64,000 nt of DNA from Mesorhizobium sp. WSM3859 (GTDB taxonomy: Bacteria; Pseudomonadota; Alphaproteobacteria; Rhizobiales; Rhizobiaceae). The notes below the pieces were generated by a model. That model was not told the DNA's origin and ran no database searches. It saw only the letters and a program-made list of their open reading frames with translations. Below are positions 8,080-17,613 of the stretch, one piece after another; the stretch's first letter is position 1, and every line of letters starts with the position of its first letter. The stretch covers positions 1 to 64,000 of the forward strand of contig NZ_NSGG01000022.1 in assembly GCF_002295065.1 (NCBI RefSeq), written 5' to 3'. The position numbers and the translations under genes are program-made.

Positions 8080-8913
8080 TCACCCCTTCACCGGCACCCA
8101 GATCTCCAATCCGCCATTGCCGGTGTGCGCGTCGAATTCGGGCCCGTAGCGCTCGAATTCCGGTGCGTCGGCGATCTCGTGTCCCGAGGCCGGCAGCCAG
8201 CTGTTCCAGATCGTGTTGACGGTGCGGCGGATGGTCGAGATGTGCTCGCGATGCGAGAACACCGCATATTTCTGCGCCGGCACCCGAACGCGGTAGAAAT
8301 CCTTGGGCAGGTCGGAGAAATCCTTCACCTCGACGCCGGCGATGTAATCGAAATTGCCGGCATCGTCGCCATTGGTGCAAACGCCGTAAAAGACGCCGGG
8401 GACCTCGCCGGGAATGTTGCCAATATAGGGCGCGAAGCGCTGCCACAGCATCGGTATGCCGGCGCTGGTTTCGCAGCTGTAACGCTCGCCGAGTCCGGCG
8501 ATGAGGAAGGGGCGGCTGGTCTCGAAGCGCGGCGGCTCGAGCGTGGTGAGAAGGGTGCTGTCCATCAGGATAGGCTCCACGAGATCGAGGTTGTCGGTTG
8601 AGCCTTGCGCGCGCACCAGCTCCGGCGTGGAGCCGAACGCATCGCGAAAAGCCCGCGTGAACGCCTCATGCGAACCGTAGCCGGCGTCGAGCGCGACCTG
8701 GAGAATGTCGGGCGCGCCGCCGGCCAGCTTGCGCGCAGCTTCGCTCAGGCGGCGCGCCCGCAAATAACCCATGACCGACCGCCCGGTGGCGGCCCCGAAG
8801 GCGCGCGTCACATGGAAACGCGACACGCCGCTGCTTGCCGCGACATCGTCGAGACTGACGGCGTCCGGCAGATGGCTCTCGACAAACCACAGCGCTTTCT
8901 CGGTCGGGTTCAT
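8080..8913 (-). CDS. AraC family regulator with GyrI-like ligand-binding domain
   Basis: 277 residues. Two AraC helix-turn-helix units occupy residues 1-105 (SLDDVAASSGVSRFHVTRAF and ILQVALDAGYGSHEAFTRAF), followed by the FRDAFGSTPELVR signature. Residues 120-277 form a GyrI/Rob-C-like domain (VPGVFYGVCTNGDD, FYRVRVPAQKYAVF, ending GLEIWVPVKG) that would bind a drug-like small molecule. Order and length match the Rob/BmrR-like class. The chosen ATG is the first that leaves the HTH intact; an upstream frame extends further but is not typical. Target genes are not evident. Confidence 0.88.
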   Translation of the reverse strand: MNPTEKALWFVESHLPDAVSLDDVAASSGVSRFHVTRAFGAATGRSVMGYLRARRLSEAARKLAGGAPDILQVALDAGYGSHEAFTRAFRDAFGSTPELVRAQGSTDNLDLVEPILMDSTLLTTLEPPRFETSRPFLIAGLGERYSCETSAGIPMLWQRFAPYIGNIPGEVPGVFYGVCTNGDDAGNFDYIAGVEVKDFSDLPKDFYRVRVPAQKYAVFSHREHISTIRRTVNTIWNSWLPASGHEIADAPEFERYGPEFDAHTGNGGLEIWVPVKG

Positions 8914-9061
8914 GGCTCCTCGCATTTGGCGGGGCGATCCTAGCCGCCGCGCCGCCGGCCAGTTTGATCGAAATTGCGCCTTGGGCAATAATGCGCTCAT
9001 GCATGCCGCCTCGAAGTGGAATCGACACGGCAAATGCGGATAGGCGGGAAGGGGTGTCCCG

Positions 9062-10561
9062 ATGACGACGGCGACGGCCGATCAGATCTTCCGGTTCGGC
9101 AGCTTCACGCTCGACCTTGCCATGGGAACGCTGCGCGGCGTCAACGAGCCGCTGTTCCTGCGACCGAAAGCCTATGCGCTGCTTTCGCATCTCGCGCGCA
9201 ACATGGGCCGCGTCGTGCCCAAATCAGAACTGATGGACGTCGTCTGGCCGGGCGTCTACGTCACGGAGGATTCGTTGACCCAGTCGGTGCGTGAAATCCG
9301 CAAGGTTCTGGGCGACGACATGGTGCGTACCGTCTCCAAGCGCGGCTATATGCTGGCCGCGGAGGCCGAGGCGGCGCCCGAGATCAGCACCCAGCCCATC
9401 GTGGCCGTGGTGCGCTTCCGCAATGAAAGCGGCGACCCCGCCGACGAGGCGATGGTCGACGGCTTCGCCGAGGACCTGATCAACGGCGTCGCGCGCTTCG
9501 GCACGGTCACGGTGCTGGCACGCAATTCCAGCTTCTCCTTCACATCGTTCGGCCGCGCCGAGTGGCCGCAGATCCGCGCCCGCATCGGTGCCGACTATCT
9601 GGTCGAAGGATCGCTGCGCCGGCAGGGCGAGCATGTCGTGGTCGCGGTCAGCCTCGTCGACATCGCCACCGGCAGCCAGCTCTGGGGCGACCGCTTCCAA
9701 TCGCATGGCGAAGGGCTGTTCGCGATCGAGCGCGAAATCGTCGAGCAGATCGTCAGCCGGCTGGTCACGCGTGTCGCCAACGCCGGGCTGGAGCAGGCGT
9801 CGCGCAAGCCGGTCACCAGCCTTGCCGCCTATGAGCTTCTGCTGCGCGGCTTCGCGATGCTGCGCGATCCCGCCCAGACCGACCAGCGCAGCGCCGAAGC
9901 CCTGTTCGAGGCCGCGATCGCCAAGGATCCGAACTACGGCCTTGCTTACACCTATCTCGGTCTAGTGCGGGCATTGGACGGGGAATTCGGGCGCGCCAGC
10001 GACGCGGTTCTGGAAAATGCGCGCGACCTTGCCGACAAGGGCCTGGCGCTGTCGCCGGACCAGCCGACCGGGCATCGCGTGCAGTCGCTGATCCGCCTCT
10101 ATATGCGCGACCATGAGGCGGCCGAGCATCACATGCGCATCGCGCTGCAGCTGAATCCTTACGATGCCGATAGCATCGAGCAGATGGGGATGCTGCTCAC
10201 CATGCGCGGGCGGCCGCTGGAGGCGCTGACCTGGCTGGCGCGCGGCATCCGCATCGATCCTCTGCACCCGCATTGGTACCAGTTCGACCGCGCGCTGGCG
10301 CTCTATATGATGGGGGAATACCGGCAGGCGGCCGACGCGCTGGAACTGGCGACGCGCCCGGCGCCTTGGATTCGCACGCGGCTGGCGGCCTGCTATGCCC
10401 AGATGGGGGACATGGAGAAAGCGAAGCGGCAGATTGCCCTGATCGAGGAGGGTGATCCGTTCTCGCCGCTCGATTATGCGTTGCGCGGCGTGCCGTTCGA
10501 GAACCGGGCCGATGCCGAGCATCTCGCCGAAGGCGTCAGACTTGCCCTCGGCGAGACCTAA
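9062..10561 (+). CDS. Winged-helix (OmpR/CadC-type) regulator with TPR domain
   Basis: 499 residues. Residues 5-100 are a winged helix of the OmpR type (FRFGSFTLDL, ELMDVVWPGVYVTEDSLTQS, VSKRGYML). Residues 110-230 match the FRNESGDP...FAEDLINGVARF segment seen in rhizobial adenylate-cyclase-associated and TolB-N-like domains. From residue 245 there are several tetratricopeptide-like helices (PNYGLAYTYLGLVRALDG; LNPYDADSIEQMGMLL). No transmembrane span, so unlike CadC it is cytosolic. Members of this architecture are common in rhizobia and mostly uncharacterised. Divergent from the AraC gene with a 148-base gap. Confidence 0.85.
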   Translation: MTTATADQIFRFGSFTLDLAMGTLRGVNEPLFLRPKAYALLSHLARNMGRVVPKSELMDVVWPGVYVTEDSLTQSVREIRKVLGDDMVRTVSKRGYMLAAEAEAAPEISTQPIVAVVRFRNESGDPADEAMVDGFAEDLINGVARFGTVTVLARNSSFSFTSFGRAEWPQIRARIGADYLVEGSLRRQGEHVVVAVSLVDIATGSQLWGDRFQSHGEGLFAIEREIVEQIVSRLVTRVANAGLEQASRKPVTSLAAYELLLRGFAMLRDPAQTDQRSAEALFEAAIAKDPNYGLAYTYLGLVRALDGEFGRASDAVLENARDLADKGLALSPDQPTGHRVQSLIRLYMRDHEAAEHHMRIALQLNPYDADSIEQMGMLLTMRGRPLEALTWLARGIRIDPLHPHWYQFDRALALYMMGEYRQAADALELATRPAPWIRTRLAACYAQMGDMEKAKRQIALIEEGDPFSPLDYALRGVPFENRADAEHLAEGVRLALGET

Positions 10562-10562
10562 G

Positions 10563-10605
10563 GCAATTCCAGGAAAAGTGTAGGCGGTTTTCCGTCCGGA
10601 ATTGC
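10563..10605. repeat. Palindromic repeat, AAGTGT-core family, copy 2
   Basis: Stem GCAATTCC (10563-10570) with GGAATTGC (10598-10605), inner GGAAAA with TTTTCC, core AAAAGTGTAGGCGGTTTT. It begins two bases after the stop of the regulator gene. The same stem words and a similar core recur at 38177-38243. Confidence 0.72.
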
Positions 10606-10625
10606 GTCCAAAACTAAAAGCCCGA

Positions 10626-10955
10626 TCAATCGGCGACAACCACGATGTAGCGGCCCTGATAGGCACGGTAGTAGGTGCCGCCGCAGCGCCAGACGTCGAA
10701 GCCATTGACCTTGGTGCGCACGCAGCCGACAGGCAGCGTGGCGACCCAGGCTGTGGTGTGCCGCAGCACGCGCCAGGTGGTTGTGCGGCGAGCGACGCCG
10801 GCGGCGCTGCGCGGCGTCCAAGGCGCGCCGATGCGGGCCTCGGCGGTGCTCACGGGCGACAGGGCTGGCACAGCGTTGCCCACCATCTCGACAGCTGTAA
10901 GGGCGAGGGCGAGCGCTGCCGCCGAACGGTATTTCTTGAGCGATTTCATATGCAT
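10626..10955 (-). CDS. Small exported protein of unknown function
   Basis: 109 residues. An N-terminal signal sequence (MHMKSLKKYRSAAALALALT) precedes a mature part with two Cys near the end (VGCVRTKVNGFDVWRCGG), which may form a disulphide, then YYRAYQGRYIVVVAD. A GGAGA site seven bases before the first ATG favours MHMKSL over the internal MKSL. The tail resembles short periplasmic proteins of rhizobia with a GCG...GTYYR..G.Y pattern, but no function is known to me. It follows the RND efflux genes on the same strand after 29 bases and may be cotranscribed. Confidence 0.7.
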   Translation of the reverse strand: MHMKSLKKYRSAAALALALTAVEMVGNAVPALSPVSTAEARIGAPWTPRSAAGVARRTTTWRVLRHTTAWVATLPVGCVRTKVNGFDVWRCGGTYYRAYQGRYIVVVAD

Positions 10956-10984
10956 GTTCGTTTCTCCAGATGTTGGGTTGAAGT

Positions 10985-11398
10985 CTAGCGGGAGGATTGA
11001 GCGGCAAGCCGGGTCGAGCCGGTCAGTGCCGCCAGGTGAGCAACCACGAACAGAAAGTGCGCCGCGGTTGTGACGTAGCCGACGACGAGCACGTCGGCGG
11101 AGATGAAGAACTGCCAGAACAAGAGGTTTGCCGTTCCGAGCAGCATGTGCACGGCAGCCAGGACGGCGTGCCAATTGCGGGAGTAGGCGATGCGCCAGAG
11201 CGTCACGCCGATAATCAGGGCAAGCCCATGCGCCTCGATGAAGCCGATGCCGGTGCCCGGCGCATCGCCAAGCAGGATCGCTTCCGGGCCGCGCCCGAAG
11301 AAGGAGCCGGCAATGTCGGTGAAGAGCCCGCCGCTCGAGGCCAGCATCAGGAAGCCGGCGTTCACGCGGACAAGGAGATTGCCGTAGAAGGGAGGCAT
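10985..11398 (-). CDS. Small integral membrane protein of the efflux operon
   Basis: 137 residues with about four membrane spans (for example LALIIGVTLWRIAY and LVVGYVTTAAHFLFVVAHLA). No catalytic motif is visible. GGAGG lies close to the ATG on the minus strand (the complementary letters follow 11398). It starts 73 bases after the RND pump stop, in the same direction, so probably the fourth gene of the operon; a role as an accessory subunit is only a guess. Confidence 0.7.
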   Translation of the reverse strand: MPPFYGNLLVRVNAGFLMLASSGGLFTDIAGSFFGRGPEAILLGDAPGTGIGFIEAHGLALIIGVTLWRIAYSRNWHAVLAAVHMLLGTANLLFWQFFISADVLVVGYVTTAAHFLFVVAHLAALTGSTRLAAQSSR

Positions 11399-11471
11399 GG
11401 TCGTTTCCTTTCGAGGTTGGGAGTTGTCACGGCGGTGCTGCCGCCGTGACCGGTCGGGTTGGGTAGTAGGC

Positions 11472-14400
11472 TCAGGCCGCTATGGCTTGCGGTTCGGCGG
11501 CGACTGTCGCCTGGTCGGCCGCAGCGATGGTCCCGGCCGGCGCCTTGATGCCGAACCAGGTGACGTAGAGCGTCGGCAGGAAGACCAGCGTCAGCACCGT
11601 CGCTACCATCAGCCCGCCCATCACGGCGTAAGCCATCGGTCCCCAGAACACCGTCGGCGCGATCGGAATCATGCCGAGGATGGCGGCCGCGGCCGTGAGA
11701 AGGATCGGCCGCAGCCGGTGCGTGGTGGCGCTGATCACCGCGGCCCACGGTTCTTCCCCGGCGGCAATGTGCTGGTCGATCTGCGCGATCAGGATGACCG
11801 AGTTGCGGATCACCATGCCGATCAGCGACATCACGCCGAGGATCGCGACGAAGCCCATCGGTGCGCCGGAGATGAGCAGCGCGCCGGCAACGCCGATGAT
11901 GGCGAGCGGAGCGGTGAGCAGCACCAGCACCAGGCGCTGAAAACTCATCAACTGGATCATCAGCACCGTCGCCATGATGAACAGCATCAGGGGGAAGACC
12001 ACGAAGATGCTGGCCTGCGCCTTGGCGCTGTCCTCGATCACGCCGCCCTGTTCGACGCTGTAACGCGCCGGCAGCTCCGCCTTGAACGCGGCGATAGCCT
12101 TCTCCAGCCGCTTCGAGACAACCGTGGCGTTCTCGCCCGCCGCGACGTCGGCCTGGACGGTCACGGTCGGCAGGCGGCCGCGGCGCCAGATCAGCGGCGG
12201 CTCGGTCTGGTAGCTGAGCTTCGCCACCTGTTCGAGCGGCACCCGCCGTCCGCCCGACGCGCTGATCGTCAGGCCGCGCAGCGTATCGATGCTGGCGCGT
12301 TCCGAATCCACGGCGCGGGCGACGATGTCGACGAGATAGATGTCGTCGCGCATTTGCGTGATCTTCGAGCCGGACAGGATCGCGTTGATCGTCTCCGACA
12401 GTTGCTGCGAGGAGATGCCCAGCGCGCGCGCCCGGTCCTGATCGACCTCGACCCTGATGACCTTGGCCGGCTCGTTCCAGTCGTAGTTGATGTTGCGCAC
12501 CGCTGCGTCGCTGCCGAGCACTTGCGCGAACTGCTGCGCGAGGCTCCGCGTCTTGTCCGGGTCCGGACCCGAGACACGGAACTTCAGCGGCCAGCCGACC
12601 GGCGGGCCAAGCTCCAGCGGCGTGACGCGGGCCATGACGTCGTCGAAGCCGGTCGACAGCTCCTTCTCCAGCCGGTCTATGACCGCCTGGCGCACGGCGT
12701 GGCCCTTGGTGACCACGACGGCTTGACCGAAGAAGTCGTTGGCGAGCTGCGCGTCGAGCGGCAGGTAGAAGCGCACGGCGCCCTGGCCGACATAGAAGCT
12801 CCAGTGGTCGATATCCGGATCCGAAGCGAGCAGCTTCTCGACACGCTCAACGACGGCGTCCGTCGCCTTGATCGAGGCTGTGCGCGGCAAGGTGAGGTCG
12901 AGCATGACCTCGGGCCGGTCGGACTTCGGGAAGAACTCCTGGCCGACGAAGCCCATGGCCACGACTGAGAGCGCGAACAGCCCGGCGGTCGCCGACAGCA
13001 CCAGCCACTTCGCTCGCATCGCGGCTTCGAGCAGCGCCTGGAAGCCGCGGGCGATGCGCGACGGCTGATGGCTGCCGCCATGGCCCTTGATGCGATCGGG
13101 CAGCAGGAAGACGCCGGTGAGCGGCGTGAACAGCACCGCCACCACCCAGGAGACGACGAGCGCGATCGCCACGACCGCGAACAGCGAAAAGCAGTACTCG
13201 CCGGCGCCGCTCTTGGCGAAGCCCACCGGCACGAAACCGGCGATCGTCACCACCGTGCCGGTCAGCATCGGGAAGGCGGTCGAGGTATAGGCGTAGGTGG
13301 CGGCCGAGATCTTGTCGTAGCCTTCCTCCATGCGGGCGATCATCATCTCGACCGCGATCATGGCATCGTCGACCAAAAGGCCGAGTGCGATGATCAGCGC
13401 GCCGAGCGAGATGCGCTGCAGCGAGATGCCGAAATACTCCATGGTCACGAAGGTGATCGCCAGCACCAGCGGGATGGCGACGGCCACCACGACGCCAGGC
13501 CGCCAGCCGAGCGCCAGCAGCGACACGGCAAGCACGATGGCGATCGCCTCGCCGAGGCTCTTGGTGAACTCGCCGACGGATTCTTCCACCACATGCGACT
13601 GGTCGGCGACCAGGCCGAGCTCGGCGCCGAGCGGCAGCTCGGCCTCCATCTCGTGCATCTTCTCCTTGACGTTCTCGCCGAGCGCCAGTGCGTCGCCGCC
13701 GGCCGTCATCGACACGGCGATCCCAACGGCGGGCTTGCCGTTGAAGCGGAACATCGGCTGCGGCGGGTCGGAATAGGCGCGCTTGACCTCGGCGACATCG
13801 CCCAGGCGGAAGTAATGGCCGTTGGCGTAGAAGTTGATCGCCTTCAGGCTCTGTTCCGAGGTGAAGCTGCCCGAAACACGGATGGATATCCGCTCGGGGC
13901 CGGAATCGACCGTGCCGCTCGGCGTCAGCGCGTTCTGCGCCTGCAGCGCCTGCGTCAGCGTGCCGACATCGAGGCCGAGCGCCGCCACCTTCTGCGTCGA
14001 GAATTCGAGATAGATCTTCTCGTCCTGCTGGCCGATCAGGTCGACCTTGGCGACGTCCTTCACGGTAAGCAGCCCGGCGCGCAGGCTGGTCGCCATATCC
14101 TTCAGCTCGCGATGGCTGAGGCTGTCGGACGTGAGCGCGTAGATCAGCGAATAGGTATCGCCGAACTCGTCGTTGAAGAACGGACCCTGCACGCCGGACG
14201 GCAGCGTCGGCTTGATGTCGTTGAGCTTCTTGCGGACCTGGTACCAGAGCGGCTGCACCTGGTCGCCGGCGACGGTATCCTTCAGGTTGACGAAGACGAC
14301 GGATTCGCCGGGCTTGGTGTAGCTCTTGACGTAGTCGAGATCGGGCAGCTCCTCGAGCTTCTTCTCGACGCGGTCGGTGATCTGCTCGACCGTCTCGCTG

Positions 14401-14576
14401 GTGCTGGCGCCCGGCCACATCGTCTTCACCACCATGGTCTTGATGGTGAAGGGCGGGTCCTCCTCGCGGCCGAGGCCGCGATAGGCGTAAAGCCCGGCGA
14501 GCGCGGCCGCGATCATCAGGTAGACGATGAAGCTGCGGTGGCGCAGCGCCCATTCGGAAAGATTGAAGCTGCTCAT
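11472..14576 (-). CDS. RND efflux pump, inner-membrane permease
   Basis: 1034 residues, the usual size for AcrB/MexF-type hydrophobe/amphiphile exporters. N-terminal span plus the REEDPPFTIKTMVV motif characteristic of one RND subgroup, then a large periplasmic loop, the TM4 charge cluster GLLVDDAMIAVEMM, a second half beginning at about residue 520 and a repeat of the FMATVLMIQLMSFQ-type spans. It should use the proton gradient to expel drugs or organic toxins in a tripartite complex. Partner adaptor is two genes upstream, with a flavin monooxygenase between them; no outer-membrane TolC-like gene is present, so a shared one must be used. Confidence 0.95.
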   Translation of the reverse strand: MSSFNLSEWALRHRSFIVYLMIAAALAGLYAYRGLGREEDPPFTIKTMVVKTMWPGASTSETVEQITDRVEKKLEELPDLDYVKSYTKPGESVVFVNLKDTVAGDQVQPLWYQVRKKLNDIKPTLPSGVQGPFFNDEFGDTYSLIYALTSDSLSHRELKDMATSLRAGLLTVKDVAKVDLIGQQDEKIYLEFSTQKVAALGLDVGTLTQALQAQNALTPSGTVDSGPERISIRVSGSFTSEQSLKAINFYANGHYFRLGDVAEVKRAYSDPPQPMFRFNGKPAVGIAVSMTAGGDALALGENVKEKMHEMEAELPLGAELGLVADQSHVVEESVGEFTKSLGEAIAIVLAVSLLALGWRPGVVVAVAIPLVLAITFVTMEYFGISLQRISLGALIIALGLLVDDAMIAVEMMIARMEEGYDKISAATYAYTSTAFPMLTGTVVTIAGFVPVGFAKSGAGEYCFSLFAVVAIALVVSWVVAVLFTPLTGVFLLPDRIKGHGGSHQPSRIARGFQALLEAAMRAKWLVLSATAGLFALSVVAMGFVGQEFFPKSDRPEVMLDLTLPRTASIKATDAVVERVEKLLASDPDIDHWSFYVGQGAVRFYLPLDAQLANDFFGQAVVVTKGHAVRQAVIDRLEKELSTGFDDVMARVTPLELGPPVGWPLKFRVSGPDPDKTRSLAQQFAQVLGSDAAVRNINYDWNEPAKVIRVEVDQDRARALGISSQQLSETINAILSGSKITQMRDDIYLVDIVARAVDSERASIDTLRGLTISASGGRRVPLEQVAKLSYQTEPPLIWRRGRLPTVTVQADVAAGENATVVSKRLEKAIAAFKAELPARYSVEQGGVIEDSAKAQASIFVVFPLMLFIMATVLMIQLMSFQRLVLVLLTAPLAIIGVAGALLISGAPMGFVAILGVMSLIGMVIRNSVILIAQIDQHIAAGEEPWAAVISATTHRLRPILLTAAAAILGMIPIAPTVFWGPMAYAVMGGLMVATVLTLVFLPTLYVTWFGIKAPAGTIAAADQATVAAEPQAIAA

Positions 14577-14687
14577 GACAAAATCCCTCTCAGCGCGCGC
14601 GAAGGCGCGTTCCGCCGGCTTCTGCCGGCTGGCGAAAACAAGTGATGATTGGGTTTCGGTCAGCGCCCGCTATTTGGCGGGCACTGT

Positions 14688-16262
14688 TCAGGCCAGGCTG
14701 TGCATGGTGCCCGGCACACGGTAGGGTGCGCGCTCTGCCGCCCTTGGCCTGATGGCGAGCCCGGCGAGATAGCGCTGGAAGCTTGCGGCCTCCTGCACCG
14801 GCGAAGCAAGCGCGACATGGCCGTCCGGCCTCACCAGATAGGCGGCGTCGCACTGCAGGCCGGCTTTAGCGGCGGCCTCCGACCAGGCGAAGGCGTGGAC
14901 CGGAATGCCGGTCGAGGCCAGCATCGCCCGGAACTCGGCATTGACCTCGCCATAGACATGGACCTGCCAGTCGAGTGAGCGCAGCAGCTCGAAATTGTCG
15001 CTGCCTGGCATCGGCACGTAGGGAAGGCGGTCGCCGCCGCTCACTTTGCCGGCCGTGCCTGAGCTGATCGGGCTGGCGCGGTACTGGATCGCCGCCTGCG
15101 AGATGACACCGAAGAAGGCGCGCGAACCATAGGACGTGTGCAGCGCGATGTTCAGGATCTTCGGCATCAGGTAGCGCCGGAACAGACCGACGAGCCTGGA
15201 GCGGCTGGTGGCGATGCGGAAGGCCTGGTCGGTGCTCTCGATCAGCTTGCGGGCAAACGCGATGCGCTCGGGCTCGTAGCTGTCGAGCAGACGCGGATCG
15301 GCGCGGCCCTGCACCACGGCGGCGAGTTTCCAGGCAAGGTTCACCGCATCCCCCATGCCGGTGTTCATGCCCTGGCCGCCAGCCGGGCTGTGGATGTGGC
15401 CCGCATCGCCGCAGAGGAATACGCGGCCGACGCGAAAATTCTCGGCGACGCGGTGATGGACGCGGTAGGTCGAGAACCAGTTGACCTCGTCGACCGTTAC
15501 GCCCGTGTCGCGTTCGACATCGGCGCGGATCGCCTCGAAGCTGATCGTCTCATCCGCCTCATGCGCCTTCGGCACGATGCCGATCAGCCGGATCGAGCCC
15601 GACTGCCGGACCGGCATGACGATGGCGAAGCCGTAGGTGCTGATGGTGGTGTCCATGCCGTTTCGGGTGATGTCGCCTCGGCCTTTCACGTCGGCGACAT
15701 AGAAGGATTGCTCGTAGGCGCCGCCGGGGAAACCGATATTCAGCCCGTGGCGCACCGTGCTGTGCGCGCCGTCGCAACCGGCAAGGTAGTCGGCAACGAC
15801 GGTCTCCGTCTGGCCTTCCTTGCTCAGCGTTGCGATGACCGCATGACCCTTGTCCTGGAACGCGACCAACTCGGTACCTCGCTCGACCTCGACGCCGGCT
15901 CGCGCCAGATGCGTGATCAGCACGCGCTCGTGGATATCCTGCGGTAGCGCAAAGGCGAAGGAATAGGGGCTGATGCCGCGGCCGAAATCGCCCAGCGGCA
16001 GCCTTGCCGCGACACCCGCCGGTGTGTGCACAGTAAGCTGTTCGATTTTCACCCCTGCCGCCAGCACGTCGTCGACGATACCGATCTGGCGGTGGAATTC
16101 CAGCGTGCGCGCCTGGACGGCCAGCGCACGAGAGGTCTCGCCGGGAGCGATGGCCTTGTCGAAGATGCGCACCGGCACGCCAAGCCTGGTCAGCCAAAGC
16201 GCGAGCGTCAGCCCGGTCGGGCCGGCGCCGGCGACGAGGACCTTGGTCTTTGACATGGTCAT
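14688..16262 (-). CDS. FAD-dependent aromatic-hydroxylase-type monooxygenase inside an efflux operon
   Basis: 524 residues of the PheA/TfdB/MhpA class A flavoprotein family, which also includes tetracycline- and rifampicin-inactivating enzymes. FAD motif VLVAGAGPTGLTLALWL at residues 8-24; LAGCDGAHSTVRHGL (DG motif) near residue 160; VFLCGDAGHIHSPAGGQGMN (GD motif) near 285; and a thioredoxin-like C-terminal extension. The first ATG overlaps the adaptor stop by four bases (ATGA), so it is translationally coupled to the pump adaptor. NADPH-dependent hydroxylation of an aromatic substrate is the family reaction; that the substrate is the pump's cargo is inference. An in-frame ATG six bases downstream is an alternative start. 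Confidence 0.9.
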   Translation of the reverse strand: MTMSKTKVLVAGAGPTGLTLALWLTRLGVPVRIFDKAIAPGETSRALAVQARTLEFHRQIGIVDDVLAAGVKIEQLTVHTPAGVAARLPLGDFGRGISPYSFAFALPQDIHERVLITHLARAGVEVERGTELVAFQDKGHAVIATLSKEGQTETVVADYLAGCDGAHSTVRHGLNIGFPGGAYEQSFYVADVKGRGDITRNGMDTTISTYGFAIVMPVRQSGSIRLIGIVPKAHEADETISFEAIRADVERDTGVTVDEVNWFSTYRVHHRVAENFRVGRVFLCGDAGHIHSPAGGQGMNTGMGDAVNLAWKLAAVVQGRADPRLLDSYEPERIAFARKLIESTDQAFRIATSRSRLVGLFRRYLMPKILNIALHTSYGSRAFFGVISQAAIQYRASPISSGTAGKVSGGDRLPYVPMPGSDNFELLRSLDWQVHVYGEVNAEFRAMLASTGIPVHAFAWSEAAAKAGLQCDAAYLVRPDGHVALASPVQEAASFQRYLAGLAIRPRAAERAPYRVPGTMHSLA

Positions 16263-17398
16263 TTTCCTTCTCCCTCAACGATACGAACTTTTTCGTGTTC
16301 CCGCAGCCGGTTTACGCCGGCGGTAACGACCCGGTCGCCCTTGGCGAGCCCGTCGCTGACGACGACGCGGTCGGTCTCGTAGCGGGCAATGGCGACGGGC
16401 TTCAGCTCCACCGCCGAATTGGAGTCGACCACCCACACGGCGGGCTGGCCGTCCTTGTCGAACAGCGCGCTGCCGGGCAGTTGCACGACCGGCGCACCCG
16501 CTATCTCGACGCGGCCGGCGACACTCGCGCCGAAACGCATCTCGTCAGGCGCATTCTCGAGCGAGACCTTCACCTGAAAGGTGCGGGTGGCGGCATCGGC
16601 CATCGGCGCGATCTCGCTGACCGTGCCGATGGCCGAGATCGCGGGATTGCTGAGCAACGAGACGGTGACGGCGGGGATCTGTTTGCCGCGCTGGTCGCTG
16701 GCAAAGGCGGCTTCCGCGATGGAGAACACCGCGTCACGGCTCTTCGGATCGGCGACGCGCACCACCATCTGCCCGACATTGACCGACTGGCCGGCTTCGG
16801 CGCCGGTGGCGGTGACGATGCCGTCGAACTCCGCATGCAGCTCGGTATAGCCGAGCTGGTCCTTGGCCATCGCGAAGGCGATGTTGGCCGATTTCAGCTT
16901 CGCTTCGGCCGAGCGAAGATTCTTCAGCGTCGCGTCATGGTTGGCGCGTGTCGTGAAACCCTTCACGAGCAGGGCGCTGATGCGTGCTTCGGCGGCGCTG
17001 GCTTCGACCACAACGGCCTCGGCCGCCGCCACGTCTGCCTCGGCGCTGGCGAGCCGGTTGCGATAATCCTGGTCGTCGACGCGGGCGAGAACCTCGCCCT
17101 TCTTCACAGTGGCGCCGATCTCGGCGGTACGCTGGATGAGCTTGCCCGAGACGCGAAAACCGAGGTCGCTCTCCAGCCGCGGCTTGATCTCGCCGACGGC
17201 GACGCGGTTATCCACGGCGGGTGCCGGCGAGACCGAAACTGCCTTGACCAGCTTGGTCTCGGGCGTGGCAGGTGCGGCGTTCGAAGCTTCGCTTGTGGCG
17301 CCGTGCCAGACTGTTGCGGCGCCGCAGGCGAGGGCGACTATCGAGCCAGCGACGAGGCGGCGCCTGAGCGGCTTGTTGTGATGCAATGCGGCAATCAT
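16259..17398 (-). CDS. RND efflux periplasmic adaptor (membrane fusion protein)
   Basis: 379 residues. One N-terminal membrane anchor (RRRLVAGSIVALACGAATVW), then a lipoyl half-motif (LGFRVSGKLIQR...GATVKKGEVLARVD), a coiled hairpin rich in Ala and Glu at about residues 105-175, the second lipoyl half (ELHAEFDGIVTATGAEAGQSV) and a beta-barrel tail. This is the AcrA/MexA fold. It is the first gene of the minus-strand operon; no local regulator gene adjoins, and a 214-base leader lies upstream with an inverted repeat at 17516-17535. Confidence 0.92.
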   Translation of the reverse strand: MIAALHHNKPLRRRLVAGSIVALACGAATVWHGATSEASNAAPATPETKLVKAVSVSPAPAVDNRVAVGEIKPRLESDLGFRVSGKLIQRTAEIGATVKKGEVLARVDDQDYRNRLASAEADVAAAEAVVVEASAAEARISALLVKGFTTRANHDATLKNLRSAEAKLKSANIAFAMAKDQLGYTELHAEFDGIVTATGAEAGQSVNVGQMVVRVADPKSRDAVFSIAEAAFASDQRGKQIPAVTVSLLSNPAISAIGTVSEIAPMADAATRTFQVKVSLENAPDEMRFGASVAGRVEIAGAPVVQLPGSALFDKDGQPAVWVVDSNSAVELKPVAIARYETDRVVVSDGLAKGDRVVTAGVNRLREHEKVRIVEGEGK

Positions 17399-17515
17399 GT
17401 TGTCTCCATGCCCAGATTTGCGGCCGCGCTTGGGAGGACGCGGCAGGCTGAAAATCGTGCTGGCTGCGAGGCAAACCGGTGTTTCGGCTGACTTGTGCCG
17501 GCCAGAACGTTTTGC

Positions 17516-17535
17516 GATTTCGGCGGCGCGAAATC
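17516..17535. promoter_or_regulatory. Inverted repeat upstream of the efflux operon
   Basis: GATTTCG, six bases, CGAAATC, located 118 bases before the adaptor start in the only sizeable gap of the region. It could be a regulator site or a terminator stem for the lipid operon that ends at 17614. There is no T tract, and no regulator gene is adjacent, so the assignment is weak. Confidence 0.35.
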
Positions 17536-17613
17536 CCGAACGGTTTCTGAAAATTTTCCGATGTTTGGGTGAGGTGGCCTCGGAACGACTCGGAAAGACG
17601 CCGATGCCGACGC

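Noticed and set aside
13068..14645. 525-residue plus-strand frame
   Set aside because: Antisense to the RND pump, His/Asp/Gln-rich without domains; typical shadow in GC-rich DNA.
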